This document shows positions 15,238-23,651 of a stretch of DNA of 31,907 nucleotides, one piece after another. A model generated the notes under the pieces. That model worked only from the letters and a program-made list of their open reading frames with translations. It was not told the origin of the DNA and did not search any database. Where the stretch lies: assembly GCA_024274855.1 (NCBI GenBank), contig JAJSAJ010000396.1:1-31907 (forward strand), written 5' to 3'. Positions within the stretch are counted from its first letter, which is position 1. Each line of letters starts with the position of its first letter. The position numbers and the translations under genes are program-made. The DNA is from Planctomycetota bacterium (GTDB taxonomy: Bacteria; Planctomycetota; Planctomycetia; Pirellulales; Pirellulaceae).

Positions 15238-16848
15238 ATGCGAACGCAGTTTGAGTTGGGGGCGTTAATCACCATCGTCTGTGGTCTACTGATCGGATAC
15301 GAACTGGTTGTGCCATGTCGAACCGTCTCGGCGAAGGGGAAGCCGAATCTGGTGATTATTCACACGGATGAACACAACTTTCGTACACTTGGCTGTTACC
15401 GCGAGTTGCTGCCGGAAAAGGAGGCTCTGATGTGGGGTAATGCGGTGGTTCAGACACCGCAAATCGATTGGATTGCCCATCACGGAGCGATTTGCACAAG
15501 TTTCTACGCGACGACACCTGTCTGCTCGCCCTCCCGATCGGCCTTCGTCTCGGGATGTTATCCACAAACGACGCGGGTGGTGACCAACGATATTCCGATG
15601 AAGGATCAACTGGTCACCTTTGCCGAAGTCTTGCGCCGGCAAGGGTACGCTACTGGGTACGCGGGAAAGTGGCATCTGGACGGAACGGGCAAACCCCAAT
15701 GGGCACCGCGGCGCAAGTTTGGGTTTGAAGATAATCGCTATATGTTCAATCGTGGACATTGGAAACAGCTGGAAGATACGGCCGACGGACCGGCCGTCGC
15801 CGCTCGGGGCAAAGGTGGAAGGCCGTCCTATTCCGTGCAAGGCGCGACCGAAGAAAGTTTTACGACTGACTTTCTTGCGAACAAGACGATTGCGTTCATC
15901 GACGCGCATCAAGACCAGCCGTTTTGCTTCATGGTCAGTATTCCCGATCCGCATGGTCCCGATTCAGTCCGGCCGCCTTACGATACGATGTTTGCCGACC
16001 AGTCGTATCGGAAGCCACGTTCTTATGACGTTGCGGCGGAAGGGCTGCCGAGTTGGGCGGCAAAGACAAAATGCGGTTTTGGCCAAGCGAAGTACTACGG
16101 CATGATCAAGTGCATCGATGATAATGTGGGAAAGATTCTGAGTTGTTTGCGTCAGAAGGGCCTATTGGAAAAAACGATCGTTGTTTTTACTTCCGACCAT
16201 GGCGACTTACGAGGCGAGCACGCTCGGCAGAATAAGGGAGTCCCGTTTGAAGGGTCCGCGCGGATCCCGTTCGTGATTTATGATCCGGGTGTGATCAGGC
16301 CACGAACCATTGTTCACCAGGCCATCGCGTGTGTTGATTTCAAATCGACGATACTCAGCTTGATGAGGGTCGAGCTGGTTGGCCCGAATGAAGGGCGTGA
16401 TTGTGCCAAGTTGTTCATCGATGGCCAGACGCCTCCCGGTTGGCATGACGTGGTGTTCGTGCGGGGAACCGGGGGTGGCGCGACTGGTCAGTGGGTTGCC
16501 GCCATGACGGATCGATACAAACTGGTTTGCGGACCGGCAGATCATCCGTGGCTGTATGATCTAAAGAAGGATCCTGACGAACTGGTTAACTGTTTCTTGG
16601 ATCCGGAGTATCGCGATACGGTTGAATCGTTGTGTGGGGCGTTGGCCCACTATGGCCAGAAATATCACGATCCTCGAGTGGCCGACCCGGGCATCCAATA
16701 CGACTTGGCCTGGGGAGCGAAACAAGGGGAGAATCCATACAGGTTTGACGCTCGCCCCGTCTTCAAACCAAAGGTCAAAGCGTCGAAGAGACGTCGGGCA
16801 GGTCGTGGTCGGAAAAAGCCGAGTTCTAAGGGCCGCACCGTCCGGTGA
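15238..16848 (+). CDS. Secreted formylglycine-dependent sulfatase
   Basis: Type I sulfatase (alkaline-phosphatase superfamily) that hydrolyses sulfate esters, here likely on polysaccharide. An N-terminal hydrophobic segment (residues 8-26) directs export. PNLVIIHTDEHN supplies the first metal-ligand Asp (about residue 44). CSPSR (96-100) is the CxPxR motif whose Cys becomes formylglycine, followed by SAFVSGCYPQT. GKWHLDG supplies the Lys/His pair, and VFTSDHGDLRGEH the last metal ligands. A basic tail (KASKRRRAGRGRKK) ends the 536-aa protein. The start ATG 15238 has AGGAG 7 bp upstream; earlier in-frame starts lack homology. The glycoside hydrolase gene begins 89 bp downstream on the same strand. 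A formylglycine-generating enzyme is not encoded in this window. Confidence 0.93.
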   Translation: MRTQFELGALITIVCGLLIGYELVVPCRTVSAKGKPNLVIIHTDEHNFRTLGCYRELLPEKEALMWGNAVVQTPQIDWIAHHGAICTSFYATTPVCSPSRSAFVSGCYPQTTRVVTNDIPMKDQLVTFAEVLRRQGYATGYAGKWHLDGTGKPQWAPRRKFGFEDNRYMFNRGHWKQLEDTADGPAVAARGKGGRPSYSVQGATEESFTTDFLANKTIAFIDAHQDQPFCFMVSIPDPHGPDSVRPPYDTMFADQSYRKPRSYDVAAEGLPSWAAKTKCGFGQAKYYGMIKCIDDNVGKILSCLRQKGLLEKTIVVFTSDHGDLRGEHARQNKGVPFEGSARIPFVIYDPGVIRPRTIVHQAIACVDFKSTILSLMRVELVGPNEGRDCAKLFIDGQTPPGWHDVVFVRGTGGGATGQWVAAMTDRYKLVCGPADHPWLYDLKKDPDELVNCFLDPEYRDTVESLCGALAHYGQKYHDPRVADPGIQYDLAWGAKQGENPYRFDARPVFKPKVKASKRRRAGRGRKKPSSKGRTVR

Positions 16849-16937
16849 ATGGCTTTCCGCGGTTAGCTCGCAATGTGCGGACAAACGCGTGCGGGCGTGA
16901 GTTTCGCTCGCTCTCTCTAGCAAGGAGCCGGTTTCTC

Positions 16938-19769
16938 ATGGATCGCTGCCAGATTAATGGAACTCGAATTCATACCGGGCATGTTTTTGTACTCGACAGC
17001 CTGTGTTGGATGATTGCGATGGGCGCGAGTGGGGTGTTGTCGCGGGTCGTTGGCCTTTGTGTTTTGACGTTTCTGATCGGAGTTGCTTCGATCAGTCGTG
17101 CTGAGAAACAGAATCTGGTTCAAAACGGTGGCTTCGAGCAGACGTCCGAAGATTCTGTCCCGACAGCCTGGGCGACGTCGGGACGGCGCGAGATCGAGCA
17201 GGCATTGATGGTTGACAAAGGGCACGACGGAGGCCGTGCCGCGAAACTATCGTGCTCGCGTTTTGTTGGCGGTACGCCCGACAGTCACGTAATGATTTGC
17301 CAGGTGGGCGTTGTACCCATTCGGAAAGGCATGTGGTATCGACTTAGGCTTTGGTGTCGAGCCGCCGATATCGCCAAACGCATGGTCAGCGTGGAGGTTT
17401 CCAATACGCGTCCTTGGGGATCGTCGGGGGTCGGCGGGCGTTTTTCCGTTTCGAGACAATGGAAAAAAGTCGAAATCCTGGCTCGGGCGACCCGAGATGT
17501 CCCGGCCGAGACTAGCCGTTTGCAGTTCTGGTTCGCCAGCACGGGAACACTCTGGCTGGATGACGTCGTTTTGGAGCAAGTTGACATCGTCGAACGTGTT
17601 CATCCGCTGATTTCAAATGACAGTGCACGGAATCCGATCCCCAACAGTAGTTTTGAATGTGGGACCGGTGGGTGGGGCAGCTATTCGCCGACGATTACAA
17701 CGTGGGCCGGAAACCTTAATCAGCTTGTTGGTTTGATTGATACGACAAGGGCCGTGCACGGCGAATGCAGCTTACGAATCGATCTCGATATGCGACATCC
17801 GCTGGTGTTCCAGTGGGACTACTTTGTTCCCATTGTCCAACCGATTCGATGTGCCCTGGCCGCGACTCAGGGTTGGATTGCTGTTCAGCCGGGAAGAACG
17901 TATCAGTTCTCGTGCTACTTGAGGGCCGATAAGTCGAACGTTCCCGTTCGGCTGATGGCGGTACAGCATCGGGCGGGACGGCGGCAGACGATGGTGAAAG
18001 TGGGCACTCAGTGGAAGCGATTTGTGTTGGAGGTGGTTGCACACTCGGATGCGTTATGGGTTGGTGTGGGGCCTGATCTGACTGGGACGTCGTTGGAATC
18101 TGTTTCCGTCTGGGTCGATGCATTGCAACTTGATTGCGGTGCCGGCCCCCTGCCCTTTGCGCCTCGAGCGGAGGTTGAAAGCATGGTGCAAACGGGAGTG
18201 ACTGGGAACATTTTTACGGACCCTGATGCGGGCGTTTCTCTTGAAGTCCGATTCGCGAACAATGCGAAACACTCCAATCGGGCTGGTGGTCGTCTGGTGG
18301 TGACCGATTTCTGGGACAACGAAGTCGTGTCTCGCGAGGTGTTATGTAATTTGCGTCCCGAATCCCACGCCACGATCTCCATCGATTCGTTGCTTCAAGG
18401 ACGCTTGGGGTTTTATCGTTTACACTGGTTTCCAGCCGATTCTCGGGCCCCCCTTCAGTCGTTGCGCTGCGCGCTGGTGCATCCGTACGTTCAGTCCGAT
18501 TCTCCGTTCGGGATGAATCATGCCTATCCTTGGGACTTCATGTTGCAGTTGTGCAAGGCAGGTGGCTTGGTGTGGATGCGGGACTGGTCGGCCAAGTGGG
18601 ACACGGTTGAGCCGAAGCCCGATCGATGGGACTTTTCCAAAGTCGATCCTCAAATCAATCGTGTGGTGGCCAACGGCCTTCATCCACTGGTCCTGCTGCC
18701 ATACCCGTCATCAGCTTGGTGCAGTGGAGCCGACATGAATGTGGTTCGCAAGTACGCTGATGGCGATTCGAATCGGCTTCAACGTGCGATTGTCGCCTGT
18801 GCCCCTAAGAAGCCCGAGCTGTTTCGAAATTACGTTGCCAAAACAGTAGGTCGATACCGCGATCGGACGCGATATTTCGAAATCATGAACGAGCCATTGT
18901 ATACCTCGTACGCGGTCCCGGCTCGATTCGGCTACGGCATTGGAGACTATTTGGCTTTGTTGCGCGATGCACACCAGGTGATTCGAAAGGCGGATCCGGA
19001 TGCCAAGGTGATTGGTGGAATCGGCGGTTGGGTCGACAGCAAATGGGTGCGCGAGTTTATCGCGGCGGATGGTCTGCGGTGGTGTGATGTGATGGATATT
19101 CACCTTTACCCGATAACGATCGATCCGGAATTATATGGTCCCGAGCTATCCGCGGTGCGACGCGTGATGAGGGAGCGAGGGCAGGAAAAGCCGATCTGGC
19201 TGACTGAGTTTGGTTGTTATGCGGATGATGATCCCTCGGTAACACCGAGCCAGATAGGTGATTCGGCGATGAGTCGTGCCGGTTGGCCCTCGGAACGGGC
19301 GGCTTCCGAAGCATTGGTCAAGTCGGCTGCCGTGTTCTTGAGCCATGGGGTCGAAAAAATCTTCTTTCATGCGGGCACATGTGGGCCGATTAACGGACGA
19401 AACGGAGGAGGGATTTTCTTCGAATACGGTGGAGTGCCGCGGAAAATGTACGGGGCGGTCTGTTCGCTGGCCAATCGTCTGGGACCTGCTCCGAAACCGT
19501 TGCCGACGCTGAGTCGCCAAGGTCGGGTACAAGTCTATCCGTTCCAGAAGCAAGAGAGCGTCGTTGCCGTTGTTTGGGCCGGCGCGGATCAGGGTTCAAT
19601 CGCTGTGCCACTTGGGGGACAGCTTCGAGCGTTCGATATTATGGGCAATCGGTTGTCTGGAACGACGCTGGTCATTGGTGCCACGCCGACCTATGTTGCA
19701 ACGGCGGACGTGAGTACTCTGGAGGACTGGATTCGTCGTGAATTGCCCAAAAAACAGCCTCTTCCGTAG
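16938..19769 (+). CDS. Secreted multidomain glycoside hydrolase (clan GH-A, GH39-like) with two CBM-like modules
   Basis: The 943-aa protein has an export signal (about residues 25-55), then two jelly-roll carbohydrate-binding-like modules. Each begins with the CBM4/9-type N-x-x-F-E pattern: NLVQNGGFEQ near residue 59 and NPIPNSSFECGTGGW near 235. A (beta/alpha)8 catalytic domain follows (about 510-830). MRDWSAKWDTVEPKPDRWDF is typical of clan A; YFEIMNEP gives the acid/base Glu652, and WLTEFGCY the nucleophile Glu757. A small C-terminal beta domain ends the protein. GH39 or a neighbouring family fits best; substrate is unknown. The start ATG 16938 follows AAGGAG; ATG 17010 is an alternative. 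Position right after the sulfatase suggests joint attack on a sulfated glycan. Confidence 0.87.
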   Translation: MDRCQINGTRIHTGHVFVLDSLCWMIAMGASGVLSRVVGLCVLTFLIGVASISRAEKQNLVQNGGFEQTSEDSVPTAWATSGRREIEQALMVDKGHDGGRAAKLSCSRFVGGTPDSHVMICQVGVVPIRKGMWYRLRLWCRAADIAKRMVSVEVSNTRPWGSSGVGGRFSVSRQWKKVEILARATRDVPAETSRLQFWFASTGTLWLDDVVLEQVDIVERVHPLISNDSARNPIPNSSFECGTGGWGSYSPTITTWAGNLNQLVGLIDTTRAVHGECSLRIDLDMRHPLVFQWDYFVPIVQPIRCALAATQGWIAVQPGRTYQFSCYLRADKSNVPVRLMAVQHRAGRRQTMVKVGTQWKRFVLEVVAHSDALWVGVGPDLTGTSLESVSVWVDALQLDCGAGPLPFAPRAEVESMVQTGVTGNIFTDPDAGVSLEVRFANNAKHSNRAGGRLVVTDFWDNEVVSREVLCNLRPESHATISIDSLLQGRLGFYRLHWFPADSRAPLQSLRCALVHPYVQSDSPFGMNHAYPWDFMLQLCKAGGLVWMRDWSAKWDTVEPKPDRWDFSKVDPQINRVVANGLHPLVLLPYPSSAWCSGADMNVVRKYADGDSNRLQRAIVACAPKKPELFRNYVAKTVGRYRDRTRYFEIMNEPLYTSYAVPARFGYGIGDYLALLRDAHQVIRKADPDAKVIGGIGGWVDSKWVREFIAADGLRWCDVMDIHLYPITIDPELYGPELSAVRRVMRERGQEKPIWLTEFGCYADDDPSVTPSQIGDSAMSRAGWPSERAASEALVKSAAVFLSHGVEKIFFHAGTCGPINGRNGGGIFFEYGGVPRKMYGAVCSLANRLGPAPKPLPTLSRQGRVQVYPFQKQESVVAVVWAGADQGSIAVPLGGQLRAFDIMGNRLSGTTLVIGATPTYVATADVSTLEDWIRRELPKKQPLP

Positions 19770-20106
19770 AATGAGTGGGGTGGATTTACGGTCGCGGAGC
19801 GTTTGGTCCTTGTTTCTAGGCGTTTTTGCGTGTTTTGAGGGTTGTAAAACCTCGATGTCGAATTGTTTTCTACGCTCAGGAGGCACCGAACCAACTGAAT
19901 AGTGGGTTCCGTGAGCCCCTTCCGCCTTCGCCTTCGCATCGGCCCTCGCCCAGCGTTTCTGGGGGCGATGCGAAGGTGATGGTGGTAGGGGCGGCCCCCT
20001 TTCGTCGAGCCCGAGCGGAGGTTCCTCGTGCCGCCGCCGAGTTGCCACCATTGATGAATCGACCCACTAGTTTCCCGGAAGACCCGAAAAAACAAGGAGA
20101 TGTGCA
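19770..20106. other. Intergenic region with a long imperfect hairpin, ahead of the beta-helix gene
   Basis: No gene. The main feature is the 78-nt hairpin at 19915-19992 (listed separately). AAGGAG at about 20094-20099 is the ribosome binding site of the next gene. No terminator with a T-run was seen, so read-through from the glycoside hydrolase is possible. Confidence 0.6.
19915..19992. repeat. 78-nt long imperfect hairpin
   Basis: The 27-nt arms 19915-19941 (ending CCTTCGCATCG) and 19966-19992 (beginning CGATGCGAAGG, ending AGGGGC) pair at 23 of 27 positions. The four exceptions are spaced every third base, and two of them become G-U pairs in RNA. The 24-nt loop holds a further stem, CCCAG-CGTTT-CTGGG. 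It is either a dispersed palindromic repeat or an RNA structure in the transcript. Confidence 0.8.
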
Positions 20107-21585
20107 ATGAACTTACCGGTGCAACGTAATGGGCTACGCGCTGAACCGTTGGGCGGCACACGTGAAACGCGAACGCCGACTGTCGAGGATGGAAGGATAT
20201 GGGAGATTCGTCGGCAACCGAGCCTTCGTCTGACGCGTCGGCGCGCGTTCTTGCAGAGTGGTCTGGGATTGCTCGGCGTGGCGGTAGGCGGTGGAACACG
20301 TTTGTGCACGGGGCAAAAGCCACCTGTTACCGGTTCCACGGCGATCGATGGGGATGATGCACATCAGCCGAATTGGGCGCACGGTGTGACAATGACGGTT
20401 GGCCCGACGACTCTTGGATCGGATAAAGCGGATTTGTTGGGCGACAGCGACAAAGTGATCCAAGCTGCCGTTGATTATGTGGCTCGACTCGGTGGCGGCA
20501 CGGTGCAGGTCTTGCCCGGTACCTATCTGTTCCGAAATGCTGTTCATCTGCCGTCGCGAATCCGTTTGCTGGGGAGCGGTGCCGATACCGTGTTGTCGAA
20601 ATCACCCTCCAATACGGTCGAGCTGTCGGATGATTCGGATTGGTATGACCAGGAAATTACGTTGAAAGACGCAGCCGGATTTCGAGTTGGCGACGGGGTC
20701 GTGTTGCAAGGGAAGAATCCACACCACGGCGGCCGAACCGTTATCAAACGCACGTTGGTGGCCAAGTCTGGAAACCGGCTGAAACTGAATGATGGATTGC
20801 GAGAAAACCTTTGGCTGCAGGGTAAACCGACCTGTTCGTCACTGTTCCCATTGCTGACAAGTGAGTGTCATTCGGATATTCTGATCGAGAACATAACGCT
20901 CGATGGAAATAAAGGAGCAAACGAGAATCTGAATGGAAACTATGCCGGTTGCATTTTCTTCCAAGATTGCAACCGTTGCACGATGCGAAAAGTGGAAGCC
21001 AGAAACTACAACGGTGATGGGATCAGTTTTCAAGTATGTCACGATGTGATCGTTGAAGACTGTTTCTGCCATGATAACGCCAATTTGGGAGTCCACCCCG
21101 GGTCAGGTTCCCAGCGTCCCGTGATTCGAAATAACCGGCTCGTACGCAATGCGATCGGTATTTTTTGGTGCTGGGGAGTTCGCTATGGATTGGCCGAAGG
21201 CAATCATATGGATGCCAATCGCGACTATGGAACTTCGATTGGGCATCGTGATACGGACAATGTAATTCGCGACAATCAGATTACCAACAGCGGTAAAGTC
21301 GGCGTTCTTTTTCGTCAGCCATCTGGTGGACAAAACTTCTGGCCGAATCGAAACCTTCTGGAGCGTAATCGCATTGTTAACAGTGGCGGGAACGACGGGA
21401 TCGGTATTGATGTCATGGGGCACCCGCGGGGCATCCGTATCGTGGGGAATCAGCTGATCGAAAAGCGTGGTCCGGCCAAACGGATTGGTATTCGGATCGG
21501 TCTGGATGTCGGGTCCGTGACTCTGACTGATAATCGTGTCGAAGGGTTTTCTGTCGACGTTCTCGATCGGCGGAAAAGAGGATAG
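20107..21585 (+). CDS. Tat-exported right-handed beta-helix protein (pectate-lyase-like fold)
   Basis: After a 42-residue polar N-terminal extension comes a twin-arginine signal (LTRRRAFLQSGLGLLGVAVGG, about 42-62). DSDKVIQAAVDYVARLGGGTVQVLPGTY is the usual opening of the pectate-lyase-like superfamily. From about 250 onwards there are repeated parallel beta-helix rungs, such as ILIENITLDGN, CTMRKVEARNYNGDGISF, VIVEDCFCHDNANLGVH, PVIRNNRLVRNAIGIF, NVIRDNQITNSGKVGVLF and IRIVGNQLIEKRG. Such proteins are lyases, hydrolases or glycan binders; no catalytic residues can be assigned safely. AAGGAG lies about 7 bp before ATG 20107. It is 492 aa and follows the sulfatase and glycoside hydrolase on the same strand, suggesting the same glycan pathway. 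Confidence 0.88.
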   Translation: MNLPVQRNGLRAEPLGGTRETRTPTVEDGRIWEIRRQPSLRLTRRRAFLQSGLGLLGVAVGGGTRLCTGQKPPVTGSTAIDGDDAHQPNWAHGVTMTVGPTTLGSDKADLLGDSDKVIQAAVDYVARLGGGTVQVLPGTYLFRNAVHLPSRIRLLGSGADTVLSKSPSNTVELSDDSDWYDQEITLKDAAGFRVGDGVVLQGKNPHHGGRTVIKRTLVAKSGNRLKLNDGLRENLWLQGKPTCSSLFPLLTSECHSDILIENITLDGNKGANENLNGNYAGCIFFQDCNRCTMRKVEARNYNGDGISFQVCHDVIVEDCFCHDNANLGVHPGSGSQRPVIRNNRLVRNAIGIFWCWGVRYGLAEGNHMDANRDYGTSIGHRDTDNVIRDNQITNSGKVGVLFRQPSGGQNFWPNRNLLERNRIVNSGGNDGIGIDVMGHPRGIRIVGNQLIEKRGPAKRIGIRIGLDVGSVTLTDNRVEGFSVDVLDRRKRG

Positions 21586-21591
21586 GGATTT

Positions 21592-21660
21592 GCCAATCAA
21601 TAAGCGTTGCACAAATCCCGGACCCCCATGAGCTTGTCTCATGGGTGAAGCAGTCTCTAG
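21592..21660. repeat. Third copy of the hairpin repeat seen at 11105-11255
   Basis: GCCAATCAATAA (21592-21603) is identical to the flank at 11105-11116. The hairpin here is CCCATGAG-CTTGT-CTCATGGG (21625-21645) instead of CCCATGGG-CTTGT-CCCATGGG: both arms changed at matching positions, so pairing is kept. The trailing GGGTGAAGCAGTCTC differs from the other copies by one base. It lies between convergent genes. Confidence 0.85.
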
Positions 21661-21703
21661 CTAGAGGCTGAATCGGCCGCGTGCCGCTTGTCAGCCGTTT
21701 CCG

Positions 21704-22429
21704 TCAACTCTCGTGTGGCTCGGCCACGAACCGATAGCCCGCATCACGAATCGTCAGAAAGTGTTGAGGGTTGGCTGGATCCGGCTCGAATGCCTTGCGC
21801 AATCGGCGGATGAACTGGTCGGGTGCGCGCGTCTGAACGTGGCCCGGGATCCCCCAAACTCGTTCCAATAGCTCCGTTCGCGGAATGACGCGGCCTTCAT
21901 TTTGAACGAAGTACTTCAGTAGTTTCATTTCTAATTGTGTCATTCGTACGGCCGTCCCTCCGACCGAGACTTCAAACGTGTCAAAGTCAATCGTTGCGTC
22001 TCCGAATTGGAATTCGGTGATGAGTGGCTCGGGCTCCACAATGGACCGATAGTGCGACAGCAAATTACGGACGCGACTTAGCAACTCGTCCAAATCAAAC
22101 GGTTTGGTCAAGTACTGGTTGGCTCCGACGTCAAAACCCCGTTTGCGGTCTTCTGAAAGCGTTCGGGCACTGAGGATCAGGATCGGCCGATCCCAGCCCT
22201 TGGCACGGAGTGTTTCGCAGACGGAATACCCACTGAGGCTGGGCAGCATCAGATCGAGCACGATCAGATTCACGCTCTGCGGCGATTTGTCGAGAAGATC
22301 AAGCGCCGAATTGCCGTCGGCGACCGTGGTGACGCGGTAGCCTTCAGCTTCCAGGTTGAACTTGATCCCGACAGCCAGGTGCCGCTCGTCTTCAACCACA
22401 AGGACATGTTCTTGAGTTGTTGTCGTCAT
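21704..22429 (-). CDS. OmpR/PhoB-type response regulator
   Basis: A cytoplasmic DNA-binding regulator of a two-component system. The receiver domain (about 8-125) has the acidic pair in VVEDE, phosphate acceptor Asp59 in VLDLMLPSLSG, the Ser/Thr of LILSART, and Lys109 in LTKPFD. The C-terminal winged helix (about 145-238) reads MTQLEMKLLKYFVQNEGRVI, then RTELLERVWG, and ends with TIRDAGYRFV, the usual OmpR-family close. The length (241 aa) is normal. The gene overlaps the kinase gene by 4 bp (22426-22429), so the two are translationally coupled. The target genes are unknown; the adjacent carbohydrate genes are convergent rather than co-transcribed with it. Confidence 0.95.
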   Translation of the reverse strand: MTTTTQEHVLVVEDERHLAVGIKFNLEAEGYRVTTVADGNSALDLLDKSPQSVNLIVLDLMLPSLSGYSVCETLRAKGWDRPILILSARTLSEDRKRGFDVGANQYLTKPFDLDELLSRVRNLLSHYRSIVEPEPLITEFQFGDATIDFDTFEVSVGGTAVRMTQLEMKLLKYFVQNEGRVIPRTELLERVWGIPGHVQTRAPDQFIRRLRKAFEPDPANPQHFLTIRDAGYRFVAEPHES

Positions 22430-23409
22430 GCGCGTTTTGCTCGGGGCGTTGGCGTTTGCTGATGCGTTGGGCGAGTCTTCCCGACGGTCGGTGTCACGTC
22501 GATTCTTGGCAGGGTTACTTCAAAAACGGTTCCGGGCTGGCCGTCACGATCGCGAACGCGCACCTTGCCATGTAGGCGACGGACCAGAATCCGAACGATG
22601 TATAATCCGAGTCCCGTTCCGGGGGTCTCACGTCTGAGTTCCTCGCCGAGTCGAAAGAACCGGCCGAAAATCTTCCTTCGCAGTTTTGGAGGAACGCCAT
22701 TGCCATTGTCGCATATTCGGGTGACCGACGAGCCATTTTCTTTTGGGCTCGATGTGATCAAGACCTTCGGAGGCTTTCCGGCATACTTGACGGCATTGTC
22801 AATGAGGTTTCGGAAGACCAGGTCTAAATCGACCAGCTTCGCTCGTATCACAACCGGCTCGGTCGACAGTTCGACTATGTCGGTTGAGATGCGATACCGG
22901 ACGCAGACTTCCTGGATACAACGTTGTAAAACGGGTTCCAGAAGGATGTCCTCGACTTCGCTGTCGATGACGCCGTTGTCGAGCCTTGCGGCGTCAAGCA
23001 GGTGATTAATCAGATGGTCCAGCCGTTCGACGTCATCAAGCATGAACCTGAAGAAATCTTCCTGCTCTGCACGGCTTACTTGCCGCCGCCCCAGCGTTTG
23101 CAGGTATAACTTGAGTGATGCGATTGGCGACTTCAACTCGTGCGTTACGCTGTCAATGAAGTTGGATTGCCGTCGGTTCAAATTGATTGTCTCGATCGAT
23201 AGCGTCAGGTACATGACGACGCCGACCAGAACAAAGACGAGGAAGGCGGTCCCGACCGACAACAGCGTCCAATAGAGTGGTGCCCAACGACTGTCGTACG
23301 AAGCGTTGGACAAAGCGAGCAGAATCCAGCCGACCGTCAATGCGATGATCGTCAAGATCATCAAGACGCCCAGGGTAACCGGCAACTTCAGTGACCTGCG
23401 TTCAAACAT
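22426..23409 (-). CDS. Membrane sensor histidine kinase
   Basis: The kinase partner of the downstream response regulator. The start ATG 23409 (MFERRSLKLP) places two membrane segments at about residues 11-33 and 46-70 with only a dozen residues between them, so there is almost no periplasmic sensor domain. The HisKA domain has SVTHELKSPIASLK with phospho-acceptor His90. The HATPase_c domain has the N box (NLIDNAVKYAG), G1 (CDNGNGVP), F region (IFGRFFRLG) and G2 (GTGLGLYIV). The product is 327 aa and ends in a Thr/Pro/Arg-rich tail. With so short a loop, the signal may be sensed in the membrane or through a partner protein (inference). A longer frame from 23472 lacks homology. Confidence 0.93.
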   Translation of the reverse strand: MFERRSLKLPVTLGVLMILTIIALTVGWILLALSNASYDSRWAPLYWTLLSVGTAFLVFVLVGVVMYLTLSIETINLNRRQSNFIDSVTHELKSPIASLKLYLQTLGRRQVSRAEQEDFFRFMLDDVERLDHLINHLLDAARLDNGVIDSEVEDILLEPVLQRCIQEVCVRYRISTDIVELSTEPVVIRAKLVDLDLVFRNLIDNAVKYAGKPPKVLITSSPKENGSSVTRICDNGNGVPPKLRRKIFGRFFRLGEELRRETPGTGLGLYIVRILVRRLHGKVRVRDRDGQPGTVFEVTLPRIDVTPTVGKTRPTHQQTPTPRAKRA

Positions 23410-23651
23410 CCCGCTTGCACATCGTAAGGCGGGGCTGGCCCGCGAATAGAAGGTTGAATGTCCTGCGCCCAACGAGACGTCTCAGGGCAATCTCCGTTTG
23501 AAACATGGACTCGCTATTGGTTTGCGCGTCCTGCAGACGGAAACTCAAGCACGACGAAACTGCCCAGCATGGTCGCTGTTAGACAAAACGTTGTGCTCGG
23601 TCTCGACTCACATCCATTCGTCACCAAGCTTGCGGCGGTCAATGGCGTCAA

